NCBI GenBank assembly: GCA_029448655.1
Contig: JACCLO010000003.1
Span: forward strand, 3,534,001-3,598,000
Reading direction: 5' to 3'
DNA length: 64,000 nucleotides
DNA from: Wolfiporia cocos
Taxonomy: Eukaryota > Basidiomycota > Agaricomycetes > Polyporales > Phaeolaceae
In this document: positions 23,901 to 35,211 of the stretch, piece by piece
Numbering within the stretch: the first letter of the stretch is position 1
Layout of the letters: every line of letters begins with the position of its first letter
Notes under the pieces: generated by a model
The model's database searches: none
What the model was told of the DNA's origin: nothing
The model's input: only the letters and a program-made list of their open reading frames with translations
Made by a program: the position numbers and the translations under genes

Positions 23901-25215
23901 TCGCTCAATTCGTCTTCGGGTTCCGTTCGGAGTCTCTGCACCCAGCGGAAATTGATTCACACCGTGGCCTCCATCTCATCCGCATAATCCATCTGTGGCA
24001 GCGTTTATGAGCGGAATTGACGAACGGATCCAGGTTCTGTCGGTTAATCCGTTGCCTTTCTCGGGCGATGACAAAGCCAGCAGCTGGCTTCAACGCTCCC
24101 CGGCCACTTTGGCGAACTACAGAGCCCCAGTTCACGTCTGCAGCTTCAACTGTGGTCAGATCCGCGATATTACATGTCTTGGTGTATTCCCCTTGCCACA
24201 GAGGTCGCAGTTCTCAGCACAACGCCGTGAAGATCACGCAGGAGTCAGCATCCGACATTTCTTGCCGACTGAACGGGCTACATGCAGACGTTTCGAGGCA
24301 CCCGACCCTATCATTGTGGCCACCAGCTCTCGAGGAAACTACGAATCAGAGAGCGATTTCCTAACCTTTGAATACCCCGAACACCTGTTGTCGTCCAGCC
24401 TGGCAGGCTAAATCTCACAGACTTTGCATCAATTCTACCGAACATTCGCGGTAAGATGCGGCTTTTGTCCTACGAAGTATGCAGGGAAAGGTTCAGGACG
24501 CCTGCCATACGAGTGCGTCACATCTTAAGATCAATCTTCGTACTTCCGGATTGACGGTGTGACTGTAGAACTCGCAGAGGTAGTTGACTTACATCAGGCG
24601 GCATGGCTTTCAACTCTGGCAACAGCTAACGTACTCCCAATGTCGCACCAGCCTTTATCCACTCAATTACAGACACTGCATATTCCAGCAGTTCCTATCT
24701 TGCGGACTCTCCAGAACCCGCACTATCTTCAAAATGTACTACATCCAAATTTTGGACAGTTGAGCAAGCTATGTTCTAAAGTGAGCTGGCATCGTCAAGG
24801 GTGGTTCTCCAGCCGCTTCGCCTCACGATTTCCTCATGACTGTCCTCGGCAGGGCTGGCTCATTATGCATTGTAGTAATCCGTCCAGAATATGCGATGCA
24901 TGCCTCTGCGGATGGCCTCAAACATTGCGGTTGGGTGTTTGCTGCCTAGTAACCTGATAACCGCTCCGTTTTTCTGATGTCACAGTCGCTCACAACCAGT
25001 TCTTGTTGGGGATCCGCGCTCACCAATTACAATCGGTGTTGTCGATACTTCTATCGATACCTCTGTACTCCAGTGTATCCAAGATCGTGCGAGGCAATGA
25101 ATTCATTTGCTGTATCATAAAGCGTCCGCACCGTCGATCTGTGCGGATCCCCTCCCCACAATCTCGATCGTTTCAGCTGCAGCTGTCTAGATGGATGCTT
25201 GCACCCAGGACTGCC
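20960..25215 (+). repeat. Copy B of the ~4.2-kb repeat
   Basis: Same order and orientation as copy A, and closely similar to the reverse complement of copy C. The right boundary with C is near the shared GCACCCAGGA (about 25,200-25,210), after which the two diverge. The left boundary is near ACTCACTCTGTGCC at about 20,960. Besides the small gene at 21,299-21,903 it holds, near 23,995-24,411 plus, a 138-residue frame (ending HLLSSSLAG) whose counterparts in A and C are frameshifted, so a second ancestral gene on the plus strand is possible. Confidence 0.85.
21299..21903 (-). CDS. 139-aa basic protein of unknown function, repeat copy B
   Basis: The exons are 21,745-21,903, 21,612-21,674, 21,446-21,553 and 21,299-21,388, joined in phase 0 by introns of 70, 58 and 57 bp (GTATGT or GTGAGT/GTGAGC donors; TAG, CAG and CAG acceptors). 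The product is 139 residues, the same length as in copy A, and nearly identical to the copy C protein over the part of C that lies in the window. The region is Arg-rich (SHRESYRRRYHPY, PTDRPKRRHK, LAARRRIARMG) and ends LQKWTFSARIDLAS. There is no signal peptide or transmembrane helix; PKRRHK could serve as a nuclear signal (inference). Upstream on the minus strand lies a CT-rich leader with CCACCCACCC runs. Function unknown. Confidence 0.65.
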
Positions 25216-27422
25216 ACTTGCACCTGCGCTGCAATTGGCAGCTGTCCCAGCAAAAGGCGTTAGCTTGAGCGACGCTAAGTCTTCCAAGAAATCTCATAAA
25301 TCATCCGTAATATAATAGCGATCCTCTCATGCTTCCCCCTTCGCGCTACCAATGATCTGACAAGTACTAGAACCAACGTAGACTTATTGCTGAGATCCGA
25401 AGGATTCAACATCTTCAGCATACTCATATATTTATCACAAATGTCAAGTTGTAATGCAGTACCTCAAACTACCCTCTGCTGCTAAACACAAATTCTATGC
25501 ACGTGTATGTCACAGTATTGTCAGCCTTATCATGGTCCGGTCACATTCGTCAAGGCAATATACGTACCTCATGTTTGCGTGCTTGACAAACATCCAATTG
25601 ATGATGAGACTTGAGGCATCTTGAGGTGTCCAGCACTGGGGCATGCATTCCCGACCGTTAAGCTCCATGCTTCTGATTTCTGTACGTCTATCAGTGAGAG
25701 CTATTCGCAGAGATAAATGGAGAAATGCCGTCAGGGTAGCATCCTGTACAGAAATATTCTTCGCATAGTATATAAAGACTCATTTGCAGAACACATCCGC
25801 GAAAGTTCTCGGGAGTTTGATTTCTGCATCTATTCATATGAGAGTAGCCAAGCGGTATAGAAGACATCACCGAGGTACCGACTGGTCAGTACTGATATGT
25901 TAGGTATCTGCGGGGGAATACATGGTAAGCGTTCAAAGTTTGATCTTGAGCTACTCAAGATGCAATCAATCATGTGTGGGTCGATGTCTGAGGCTTTCTG
26001 GACCATATGGAGGAGATGGAATATAGCAGTACGGGCATCCAGCACGGAATATGCCCAATCCCATAAACCAAGCAATAAGTCATGTGCTCGCAAAACCACC
26101 ACCAACAAACCATTAGCCAAAATAAGGGATATCCATCAATGACACACACCTCACAGCGATGGTTCTCCGGCTCTCGGGTGGCATGTAAATGTAGTCAAAA
26201 TGAAGTCAGTCTTTGCTGATGGAGGGAAAGTCAAGTAAGTCAACTTATGGACTTGATTTGAGTATGATTGCGACCTGATATTGAAGCCCAAGGGCGGACT
26301 TGAACCAGCAATGTAGCCCCAGGTTTCGTGCCAGGGCTGTTGCTGATACAGCGATAGGCCTCAACAAGAGCCGAAAGTTGTTATTGCGCAATGATACTGA
26401 TCAACAAATGGCCACACACAGATGCGTCTTAGCTTGATCGCCAATGACATGCATGTGGCACGGCGGGGCATTTTCAAATCCGTGCCATCAGAGCCGCTAC
26501 ATATACAGTGTCCTTGGCACACCAGTTCTGAAATCTCGAAGAGAGGATGCAAAAACATACGTAACACAAATATAAGTAGACATACTCAATGATCACTATT
26601 CCAAGAGAATATATGTGTGGTTTGAAGGAGATACGATGTAGAGAAAGGATAGTATTTGAGATACTTCGTCATGGCATGCATATCGGCCGTTTAGTGGTCC
26701 TTGGCACAGTGTGACAGCCCGTGACTATATGTGACTGGCGCGCTACAAAGAGATAGACCTACTCCCCCCCTCGCTCCACATCGGAATCATTGACGCTCTC
26801 TGACAGCGCATGACGGGCCATGGTGAGAGTGACCCAGTGGGGTCTACGACAGAGTGGTAAACATGCTAATTGAGCCACTGTGGGCCTATCCTCATTTGCA
26901 TCAACGGGCGCCTCGTGCATTGCGATCACGCGAATGTTCAGGAAGCGCCCACCATGGAGTCACGCTTTGCCCATTTACCGAGTACACCATGAAAGTACAG
27001 GCCTTTTCCGTACTTCATAAATCACATTATCTTTAAATATGCTCTAGCTTACTCTTTATGATTTTTTCGTGATCTGTTGAGGATTTATACATGTTTAATG
27101 GTGTCGACAAAACTTGTAACCAGGTCAGACTTGGCTGATCGGTGTGTAGATGCAACGGCCATGCAATCCTCATCAATCCTATGGGCCTAGGAAATTTTGT
27201 GAATCATCTTTAGTAGCTATTCAGTATGTGTATACAATATGTGCGCCGTTGGAACAAAACTATGGTAGGGAGACACAGGTGTGCCAAGAACACTGTATAG
27301 AACGAGATCAAGATCAAGGGACGTAAACTTCCGTATTCGCGAAGAGCGAGCGCCGGTCTACGTGAACACCGTGGGACATGCGTCAGCAATCCGTCATCCA
27401 ATACTACAGCCGTGTAGAGACC
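25216..27422. other. No supportable gene
   Basis: Low-complexity-free intergenic DNA. A minus-strand frame at 25,830-26,120 has hydrophobic patches but no recognised motif. A degenerate tRNA-like 3' half (GGTTCAAGTCC on the minus strand, near 26,300) lacks a matching acceptor stem and is probably a repeat relic. Confidence 0.45.
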
Positions 27423-29772
27423 ATGTCTGGTGGCACTAATATCAGCCAGCGTGGGTCCAAAGTCCAAGGCGCATCCACAACGCATGCAGCTGCCAACTTG
27501 GCTCACATTAATGGTGCACCATTTGTTTTCTCATGCACCGTTTGCAATGTGTCGTTTTGGACAGACGAGTCTCGACAGCAACACTACCTCACCTCGTTGT
27601 CCCATCCCACTTGCAATCTATGCATTAAGGGTTTTCAAGATCAAGTAGAGCTGGAATCAGTATGTGCATCTGATCAGAAATCGGTGCAGCTGATGCGATA
27701 ACATTATGACTATTACTCCAATCTTTCAGCACAACTCGCAAGTACACGGGCTCACAAAGGTTAAATGCAACCCTTGCGGTAAATTGTTCACTCCAGCAGA
27801 ATTGCAGCAACATTTCAATACCTCCCCGGCTCACCCCAATTGCATCGTATGTGAGACTGGCTTTGAAACAAAAGCCTTGCGTAAAAGGGTTGGTCGCCAA
27901 ACTTGTCGTACTGAATTGAAGAAACATGTCCATCATAGCACACCGCAACTGCGCATCCAGACAGCCGTTGCTCGATCTGTGCACAGCTATTCAGAGACAA
28001 AGCCGCACTGCAACATCATTTCGATGGTTCCTCCATGCACCCTAGTTGCGCAATCTGCGAAGTCGGCTTCCTCGACGATGCAGCATGCGATGAGGTCAGT
28101 ATGCCCTCAGTAGCGCTGTGCTAAGCTGAACCATTGGTATAGCATATGGTTATTGCTCATCCTCCGCGCATGCCTGAGGCTCCGCCTGCGCCGCCCATGA
28201 TCCCCCTGGAGGAAGAGGTATACATCTGGTTTTTACCTGAGCCTTTGTGCTCACATGGGGTGTCAGGAGCTACCTTGTCCAGAACATACCTTTGCGCCCT
28301 CAATGGCCACATGGTCTGAAAATCGATCTTTGTCCTCTTCGCCGCTTTTCTATAGCTCAAGCGCGGCAAGCGTGCATAGTGAAGATGTCACTCTTGCCAC
28401 ACCAAGCTCAATCGCGTCCGAGCTCGTAAGTGCCGATTGTGATCTCCTGGACCGGATTTTGTTGCGAGCCTCACATCTCATAGGTGCCTAACAATTATCC
28501 AGCAACCTATGTTTCGCGCACGGCGTCTGAGCCTTCAATGTCCTCGGCGTATTCACTAGGTAACATCTGAACGAGTTGCACGACGTCAATAGGCGTAATG
28601 CTCACATTATCACCGACTTAGAATTTCCCAGTGACTCACCGGCCTCGTCACGCTCCTCGTCTCCAGTTGTGTCTAAGAGAACTCTGGACTTTGTGAGGTG
28701 ACTTGACAAGTTCATATCCAGTGTGTGAAACATATACCAACCGCCTTGTTGCAGCGTTCACGCCACAATAGCCACGCCCCCAGGAAGTGTGCGCAGCCTG
28801 TCAACGATGTCCGTGCGCTCGGCGCAGAGCTCAGACGCAAGGAGGGAGCCATCGTATACGTTCAACAACCCAACACCTTCTGCTACACCCAAGACGGAGT
28901 CGAGTACGCTGGTTTCCGGATGCAGCGACGTGCCGTCCGGACGGAAGACTCCGCAAATGCCATCGATATCGCTGCAGAACGGACAGCTCTTGATGGAATC
29001 CACCGTTCGGCCTTCTAGCGTGTTGTCTGTGCGCCCTACAACGCCACCGCCACAAGGCGTGACGGGGGATCTCGAACCGGCTGCACAGGCGCCGATATTA
29101 ACATCCGCTTCTGTGTGGTCGCAGATACCATTGCGCAACTCGGAGCTTGCTCCCTTGGAGCGGCCCAGCATAGGTGCGCGTGTTCTTCGCCCTCGCATTT
29201 CACATTATTGATACTCATTTTCCATGGCAGTCTCGACTGAAGCGGAGGAGACCGCACAGGAGGACGCCACTCCAAACGCCACAACGCAGACACCGCAATC
29301 TATGCCAACCACGCTGCGTCCTTCGAGGGCGATTTCGTGGCATTGTAGGATTTGTCTCAGAGATCCGTGCGACCAGCCCACTGCAACGATGTGTGGGCAC
29401 GTGTTCTGCCACAGGTGAGCTCTTCGATTTCTCTTGGTCCCTTGTGGATATAGCATGGGACTAATCTGCGTATACAGGTGTATTATCGAGCAGCTTTCGG
29501 AAAATTTGCAATGTCCGGTCTGCAAGAAGGTAATGCTTCTTCACTTACACGTTGAGTCAAACTAGCCATCTTCCCTTCTGGTCATGAAAAATCGTCTAGT
29601 CGAAGTACAGGCTTTACTCCCTGCTCTTGCTCTCGTCAATGCTGCTGCGATCTACGGATTATCTTGTTGTAACGCCATCACTGCTATCTGTCTTTACTAT
29701 CTGCGTCATACAATGCAATGGATCTGGTTTATCGTAGGTTGCATGAAGATACGCATCACCCTTTTTATTTGA
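27423..29772 (+). CDS. Zinc-finger protein with C-terminal C3HC4 RING domain (putative E3 ubiquitin ligase)
   Basis: About ten exons splice in frame. The N-terminal half contains repeated atypical C2H2-like fingers of the pattern CxxC...F...H...HP.C..C..GF: FSCTVCNVSFWTDESRQQHY, VKCNPCGKLFTPAELQQHF and CSICAQLFRDKAALQHHF, each followed by HPxCxxCxxGF. A Ser/Pro-rich disordered middle follows (about 28,250-29,170). The C-terminus is a RING: WHCRICLRDPCDQPTATM, then CGHVFCHRCI and CPVCKK, split by an intron after FCHR. A RING of this kind normally recruits an E2 enzyme to transfer ubiquitin; the finger array would choose the substrate or nucleic acid (inference). The 3' end is least certain: the frame runs on to a stop at 29,772 through a hydrophobic tail that may in truth be intron or UTR. 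Confidence 0.7.
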
Positions 29773-30799
29773 ACAGTAGTATCTATTACAGGTGACACTT
29801 GAAGCGAGTATGCTTAAACCATGGCACAGCATCGGAATAGGACGAGATCAGCTCATCGCGGTACCATAACAATGAGTATTCTGTTGTAGCCCTTGTCTTC
29901 GAGATTTTGAAATGCTACATTGAGTGTATTGTTAAACTATCGAGAGAGCTATAAAGTTAGACATTCATGTTGATGAAGAAACCAAGAGATGGTGCATAAG
30001 CCTATGCATTGTGATGTCAGAGTCCGGGGAAAGTTATACAGCAGCCTAGTAGCCTGATTCCGTCTTAGGCAGACCATCATTACGTCTTTCCGAGTTGTCG
30101 ATGCATTGGTTGTCGATGCATTAGTACTACTACAACGCAGACAGAAATTGAACACCGCAGTATGCGACCATTCACTTCTTTTCAAGCAGGACCAGATTAT
30201 TAGCATCGAGTCATACATCCTATCAAAAGTTGCGCCGAACAATCAAGAAAACAAACAGGATCATCGGGTTTGTACCACGGCTACTGTAACAACATTGTAT
30301 CTGCTAGTCATATGAGTAACTTGCTAATTCTTGCTACTGTGGCATAAGTGCTTCTTCCAGCTGTATGAGCAAGTCTGCAGCAAATAGGCCGGGCACGATC
30401 AATCGTATATAGGTCTCTGCCTGTATCCTCTTGGAAGTCGCACAGCAGAAGGGCTAGCATGGCGGGACGAATGTCCAGTTCCAACTCAATCATGGTGGCC
30501 TAGACATCGGCTTCCGATAGACAATGACTTCCAGTTGAACTGCGCGTGTATGTAAGCGCAGGGCAGAACCTGAAATTAGCTTCCAATGGTTGACAAGTTC
30601 AGCCTTGCCTTTGACATTCCACCTTGGGCAGACTCTGTCTATTTTATCGTCTTCATTAAGTGGTAGGGTACAGTCGAGCGTGTGGGCATTTGCATCCATC
30701 TCCTTGGGCGGAGCACCCGCGATTACATTGCTATACATCATGATGTGTTTAAGACAGACTCTGAACAGTCGAAATGAGTATCAGAATTAATGACAATAA
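29773..30799. other. No supportable gene
   Basis: Two adjacent minus-strand frames (30,308-30,493 and 30,490-30,741) could be a small hypothetical gene, but no splice pair or motif joins them. Confidence 0.4.
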
Positions 30800-33700
30800 C
30801 TATAGCCCTTCAAAGAACAGCAGGTCCTGAGCAGACAGCCCGCCAGTTTTGGCTGTCGACGTGGGCGGGACCGCGGCTGTAGCAGTTGTATTCCCAAAGA
30901 GCGAAGCAACATTCTGCGGTGGTGCCGCCGCTACGCCCTGCGACGACTGCGCGCGGAACTGGGACATCGGCGGGGGAAGGATGGGTACAGACTGGATTCC
31001 GATTCCCAAACCTTTGGTTGTCGCTGACGTTGAACGGACGGGGCCAAGCATCGCAGGTGATGAGGTCGACGCGGGGACTCCTTTATAATCGGGTCTCACG
31101 GGAGAGCCCTCGTCACCAAGCAGGTCGACCTGAGCCGTGCTGGAAGACCCTGGCCCGGGGATTGGGGCAGGGAGAGGCGATGGTGGCGCAGGCCACCGTC
31201 CAGGACGCGCAGCAGCTCGCTCCATCAGGTTGAGGGTTTGTAAATGGGATGATGCTCTCTGCAAACGCGAGCTAGTCGGGCTGCTGCCAGGCTGAGACCG
31301 AGAGTCTGACGACGCGGACGTAGTCTTGGATATCGGGCGAGGAGGGGAGGGCGTGCGGAGAACGGGTGATGGTAGACTGTCGTCGAATCCAGACTTCTGA
31401 CCTGGCGTGAGGAACGCCTTTTCCACGGAGAAGCTGGTTTCTGATGGAGCTAAGCCAGGGGTTGCAGCAGGCCAACTATGCAAGAACGAGGTAGATGTCG
31501 AAGACTGAAGGTCAGAGAATGCTGGAGAGTCGAAGAGGGACGTTGGAGGATGGAGGGACGTGGCGGATGAGGTGAACTCCGAAAACTCGTCATCGTCGTC
31601 AAACGTGAATGCCTGAGCGGAGGGTGCAGTTCTGGAACTAGCAGTATGCTGCAAGGTCGACGGCACCGGGGGTATCTGGGGAGGTATTGTTACAGATGGT
31701 GCAGTCTGGCTGCGGTTGGCCGCAGGGGGTGGTAGCGGAGCAGATGTAGTAGAACGTGATGCTGTCATTACAGTTGGTGCGAATATAGGCTGGGAGGGCT
31801 TAGTGTTACTTGAAGAAAGGAAGTCGGAAAAGTCGTCATCGTCTAGAATGTTTGACGTGTTGGACCGTTGCGCAGGTTTAAACACCTGAGAAGACGGCGG
31901 TGGGGCGAGTGGTGGGGGTAGAGGCGCCGACATCTGCGTATGGGACGAAGGTGGGGGCGGAATGGCAAATGGAGAACGTGCGGCATTCAGAGACCTAGCA
32001 CGAACCGCGTTCGGGTACAGCTGCGCTAGAGGGAGAGACGATGTTGGCGTCCCAGGGCTCAGTTCGTCCTGAGTTAGATCTGTAGGTCGTGCCGTAGCTC
32101 GAGGAGGCGGGAATGACGGAGGTGCGGCCCTGGAACGTTCAGACACAGCAGGGCGCTTGAGCTCGACCTTCGTGTTCGCTACGGATGGCTTGGAGCCGCC
32201 CATTACTGGCTTCACGCCATCAATCCCTGCCGGGACACCGGATGGCTGTGCCGCAACGCTTGACGTGCTCGACACGGGTGTCTGTGATCGAGATGACGGT
32301 GGCGAAGGGAGGAAGAATGGTTGTGAAGGCGGCTTTGCTGGTTCCACAGCTGGACTCGAAGATCGGGCTGGTATGTTAGCACTCGTGGTGCGAACAGCGG
32401 GGCTAGAGGGTCGCAGGGGTTCAAGCACTGATGCAGTCATCGTCGGCTTCAAAGGAGGTGCATTGCCAAGGGGAGCTGGCGCAGGTTTGTCTGCCTTCTC
32501 CTCAAGTGCGTCGAAGAACGAGTCGAAGTCATCAAGCGGAGACTTCCCACTGTTGCTACCGGACGCGCTGTTCGGTCCGCTATTCGTCGTCGCAGTACGC
32601 GGCGGCGCCGACGGTGGCGGCGGGAGGATAGGCGGAAGGGGCGTCGGCTTCACCATGTTTGTCAGCGCTTTCAAATCCACCTCATGCGCATCTTCATCGC
32701 CGTAATCGCTCGCGCTCGGGACGATGTCGGACAAGAACTCAAGGTCATCGGAAGAGAGCGCAAGAGAGCTGCGCTTGCTTGCAGTGCCCATAGCGCTTCG
32801 GCGGCGCGAGAACCTGTTCAAGAAACGCGACACGGCGGACGGTGCTGGGGCCTGCGGTTCTGTTACCGTCTCCACTGCTGGGACTGGTGCGTCCGCATAC
32901 GACATGGAACTCGGCCGAGATGCCGCGGGAGGTTCGCCGGCTGCAGTTGGCTGTGATGCCGTAGGGGAGAAAGCCGCAGGAGAGGGTGTGGACCGGCCGG
33001 GAGGCGCCCCACTGTCCACACTCGCGCTTGCATTCGTCTTCACACTTTCCTGGCTTGCCTGCCTCGAATGTGATCCCGAGGCAGTCTGCGGTGGATTCGA
33101 CGCTTGCTGAGGCATGCCCGAGTCTTTCTTTCCCCAGAACGAGAACAACCTCGACCCGGGTCTCTTCTCCTTCCCCGCGTCCGCCGCCGGCGTGGTCTCG
33201 GTCGGATGCTCCGCGTCCTTCTCCAGGATGCGCCAGCCGACCGGAACGTCGTCCTCGACGACCTCCTTCCTGCCCTTGACAGAGACCTCCCACGCGGTCG
33301 AACCCCTCGCCGCGAGATAGTGCGACATCGGGCTGCCGCGCGTGAGCACGAGGTTCTTCGTCAGACGCACGGAGGTCGCCATGCGCCTGCCAATCGCAGT
33401 CTTCCCGAGTTGCGGGGGCGGGAGCAGATTCAGCGGGGGCAGGATCTTCTGCACGAACGGCTCGCTGTGTCCGGGCGGATGTGGGCGTTACATGTGCAAT
33501 GCGGGATAAGGCGTGAGCTGTACTTACAGACCTTCGACGCCCTCCAGGCCACTTCGCCAGTTGTTCCTCCATTCGTCTTCGATGGTGTTCGTGCTGGCTG
33601 TGGGTTCTTCGGTCGTGCTCTCAGGCTCAGCGTCCTCCTCGGCCATGGCTTGTCCTCCGGCCTGAGTCTCGGGAGCATGACTGTCCGTCGGACGGTCAGC

Positions 33701-34797
33701 TGTACCCTGCTGATTTTCAGTACCCCCTTTGCCTGTGTCCTTCTCGTCTATGGCCTTCTCATCCTTGCCCTTCTCATCCTTATCTCGCTCGTCCGCATTC
33801 CCCTGGTCTGAGTCCCGCTTCTCCGCATTCTCCTTCTCCACATCCTTCTCCGCACCCTCCTTTTCCACACCCTCCTTCGTATCTCCCTCTTCCGCATCCT
33901 CCTTCTCTGCACCCTCCTTCTCTGCATCCTCCTTCTCTGCATCCTGCCTGTTAGTGGCTTCCCCTGCGTCGTGTCTCTGAGTGGCTGCCTGGCGAGTGGG
34001 TCTCACAGAATCCGGCCAAGCGTCACGTAAGAACTGATCGCAGTCCTGTAGAATACCTGCAAGCACTTCCGGTGGCTTACGGGCTGGTCAGAACGACTCC
34101 TTCGTACACCCATCAACCGGCACTAACTCACAACTCTGCGGTCCCGTCTGGCTTTCTGCTGCCTTGCAGCTTCCCATTCGTCCACCGGCTTTCCCTCTTC
34201 CGCTCCTTCCGGACCACTCGTCCACGCCGAGCCCCACGCATCAGCATTTGCCTCGTTCTCCTCCAGTTTCAAAGCTGCATCCTCGTTAGGTATTACAGCG
34301 GATTCGAATGTCCCAAATGCGTCTTGATCGGCAGCAGGGGACAACACAGCAAGTTCCTGGGGGAGCACAGCCTCGGACAGGATCTCTGCCTCTGTACGCG
34401 ACGGCACCACAGCCGTCTCATCCTCGGCAGCTGGCTCTTGAGGTGAAGGAGAGCGGGTTTCTGGCCCTGCAAGCTCAGCCGTCACCTGCGCTTCTTCGTC
34501 CGGAGCGGTAGGCGGCACGGCCTCCTCCGCGGCGGGCTTTCCGGTCTCAATGTCCTGATAGGTGTTCGTTCCCCAGCCGGCATCGGGGACAGACTGAGTC
34601 CAAGAGAAGCCAGTGTGCTCGGAGGGTTCGTTCCAGTGCGTTTCAGCGCCGGTAGACCAGGTCGGTGCGGCCAGGTCGGCTTCCTCATCGCCAAGCCTCG
34701 GGGATAGCCATGTCGTGCTGGTGCTCGTAGACGGCTTCAGCTCCGGAAGAGGTGGTTCGGACGGGTCGCTCCATGCATTCGCGTACAGATCATCCAT
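30800..34797 (-). CDS. Large disordered protein with acidic-phenylalanine motifs, aftiphilin-like in style
   Basis: Three exons (34,132-34,797; 33,528-34,075; 30,800-33,464) with introns of 56 and 63 bp give 1,292 codons in frame. Most of the chain is low complexity. The N-terminal acidic region has Trp motifs (DAWGSAW) and FGTFES; then a Glu/Lys/Asp repeat zone (DAEKEDAEKEGAEKEDAE). The only folded-looking part follows (FVQKILPPLNLLPPPQLGKT through VPVGWRILEKD and SRLFSFWGKK). The long Pro/Ser tail carries DDLEFLSDI, DSFFDALEE, DDDDFSDFL and DDDEFSEF. Such acidic-phenylalanine motifs are known ligands of clathrin adaptor ear domains, so a role in AP-1 or clathrin trafficking is a reasonable inference, not a demonstrated homology. 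The gene shares a 414-bp divergent promoter with the Ubc2-like gene. Confidence 0.75.
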
Positions 34798-35211
34798 GTA
34801 GCTAGAGAGAGACGAGGGAACATACGTTGCGGAGGTAACGAACGGAGGTAACGAATTGAAAGCGAGATCCAGAGAAGATGATTACGCAACAGGTAACAAT
34901 TGGACTGTAATGGCATAAGTGGCGCAGAAAGGAGCATTAGAACGGTGCTTCCCACACTAATGAGTGGTTCGTGCATGCGCCGGTTCACACCGACGCTCGC
35001 CTTCCCTCTCCCCCTCGCGCATTGTTCTGCTGTGCTCGTGCCCTCACTGTCTGGCTCGCAACTCGTGGGTGCTCCGTGTTCGACCACAGCAGCGGCCAGC
35101 AGCACATCAGCGGACCCCAGCCACTGTCACCAAGCGTAAACCCCGTGGGGGCCGCAGAAGATCCTCTCGGCGTTGTTCTCGTCGTACAGCTCTCCTCACA
35201 ACTACGCCGCC
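34798..35211. promoter_or_regulatory. Shared divergent promoter region, 414 bp
   Basis: It separates the start codons of the minus-strand gene at 34,797 and the plus-strand Ubc2-like gene at 35,212. No clear TATA box is visible. Confidence 0.5.

Noticed and set aside
1..25215. Copies A and B interpreted as long terminal repeats of one retroelement
   Set aside because: They are 4 kb each, about 17 kb apart, carry a spliced gene, and the DNA between them has host-like genes and no reverse transcriptase or integrase.
26278..26345. Possible tRNA gene on the minus strand (GGTTCAAGTCC B-box-like sequence)
   Set aside because: The T-stem and acceptor stem do not pair and no acceptable A box or anticodon arm is present; more likely a tRNA-derived relic.
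32157..32705. 182-residue plus-strand open frame
   Set aside because: It lies antisense inside the long third exon of the 30,800-34,797 gene and shows only low-complexity composition; a shadow frame.
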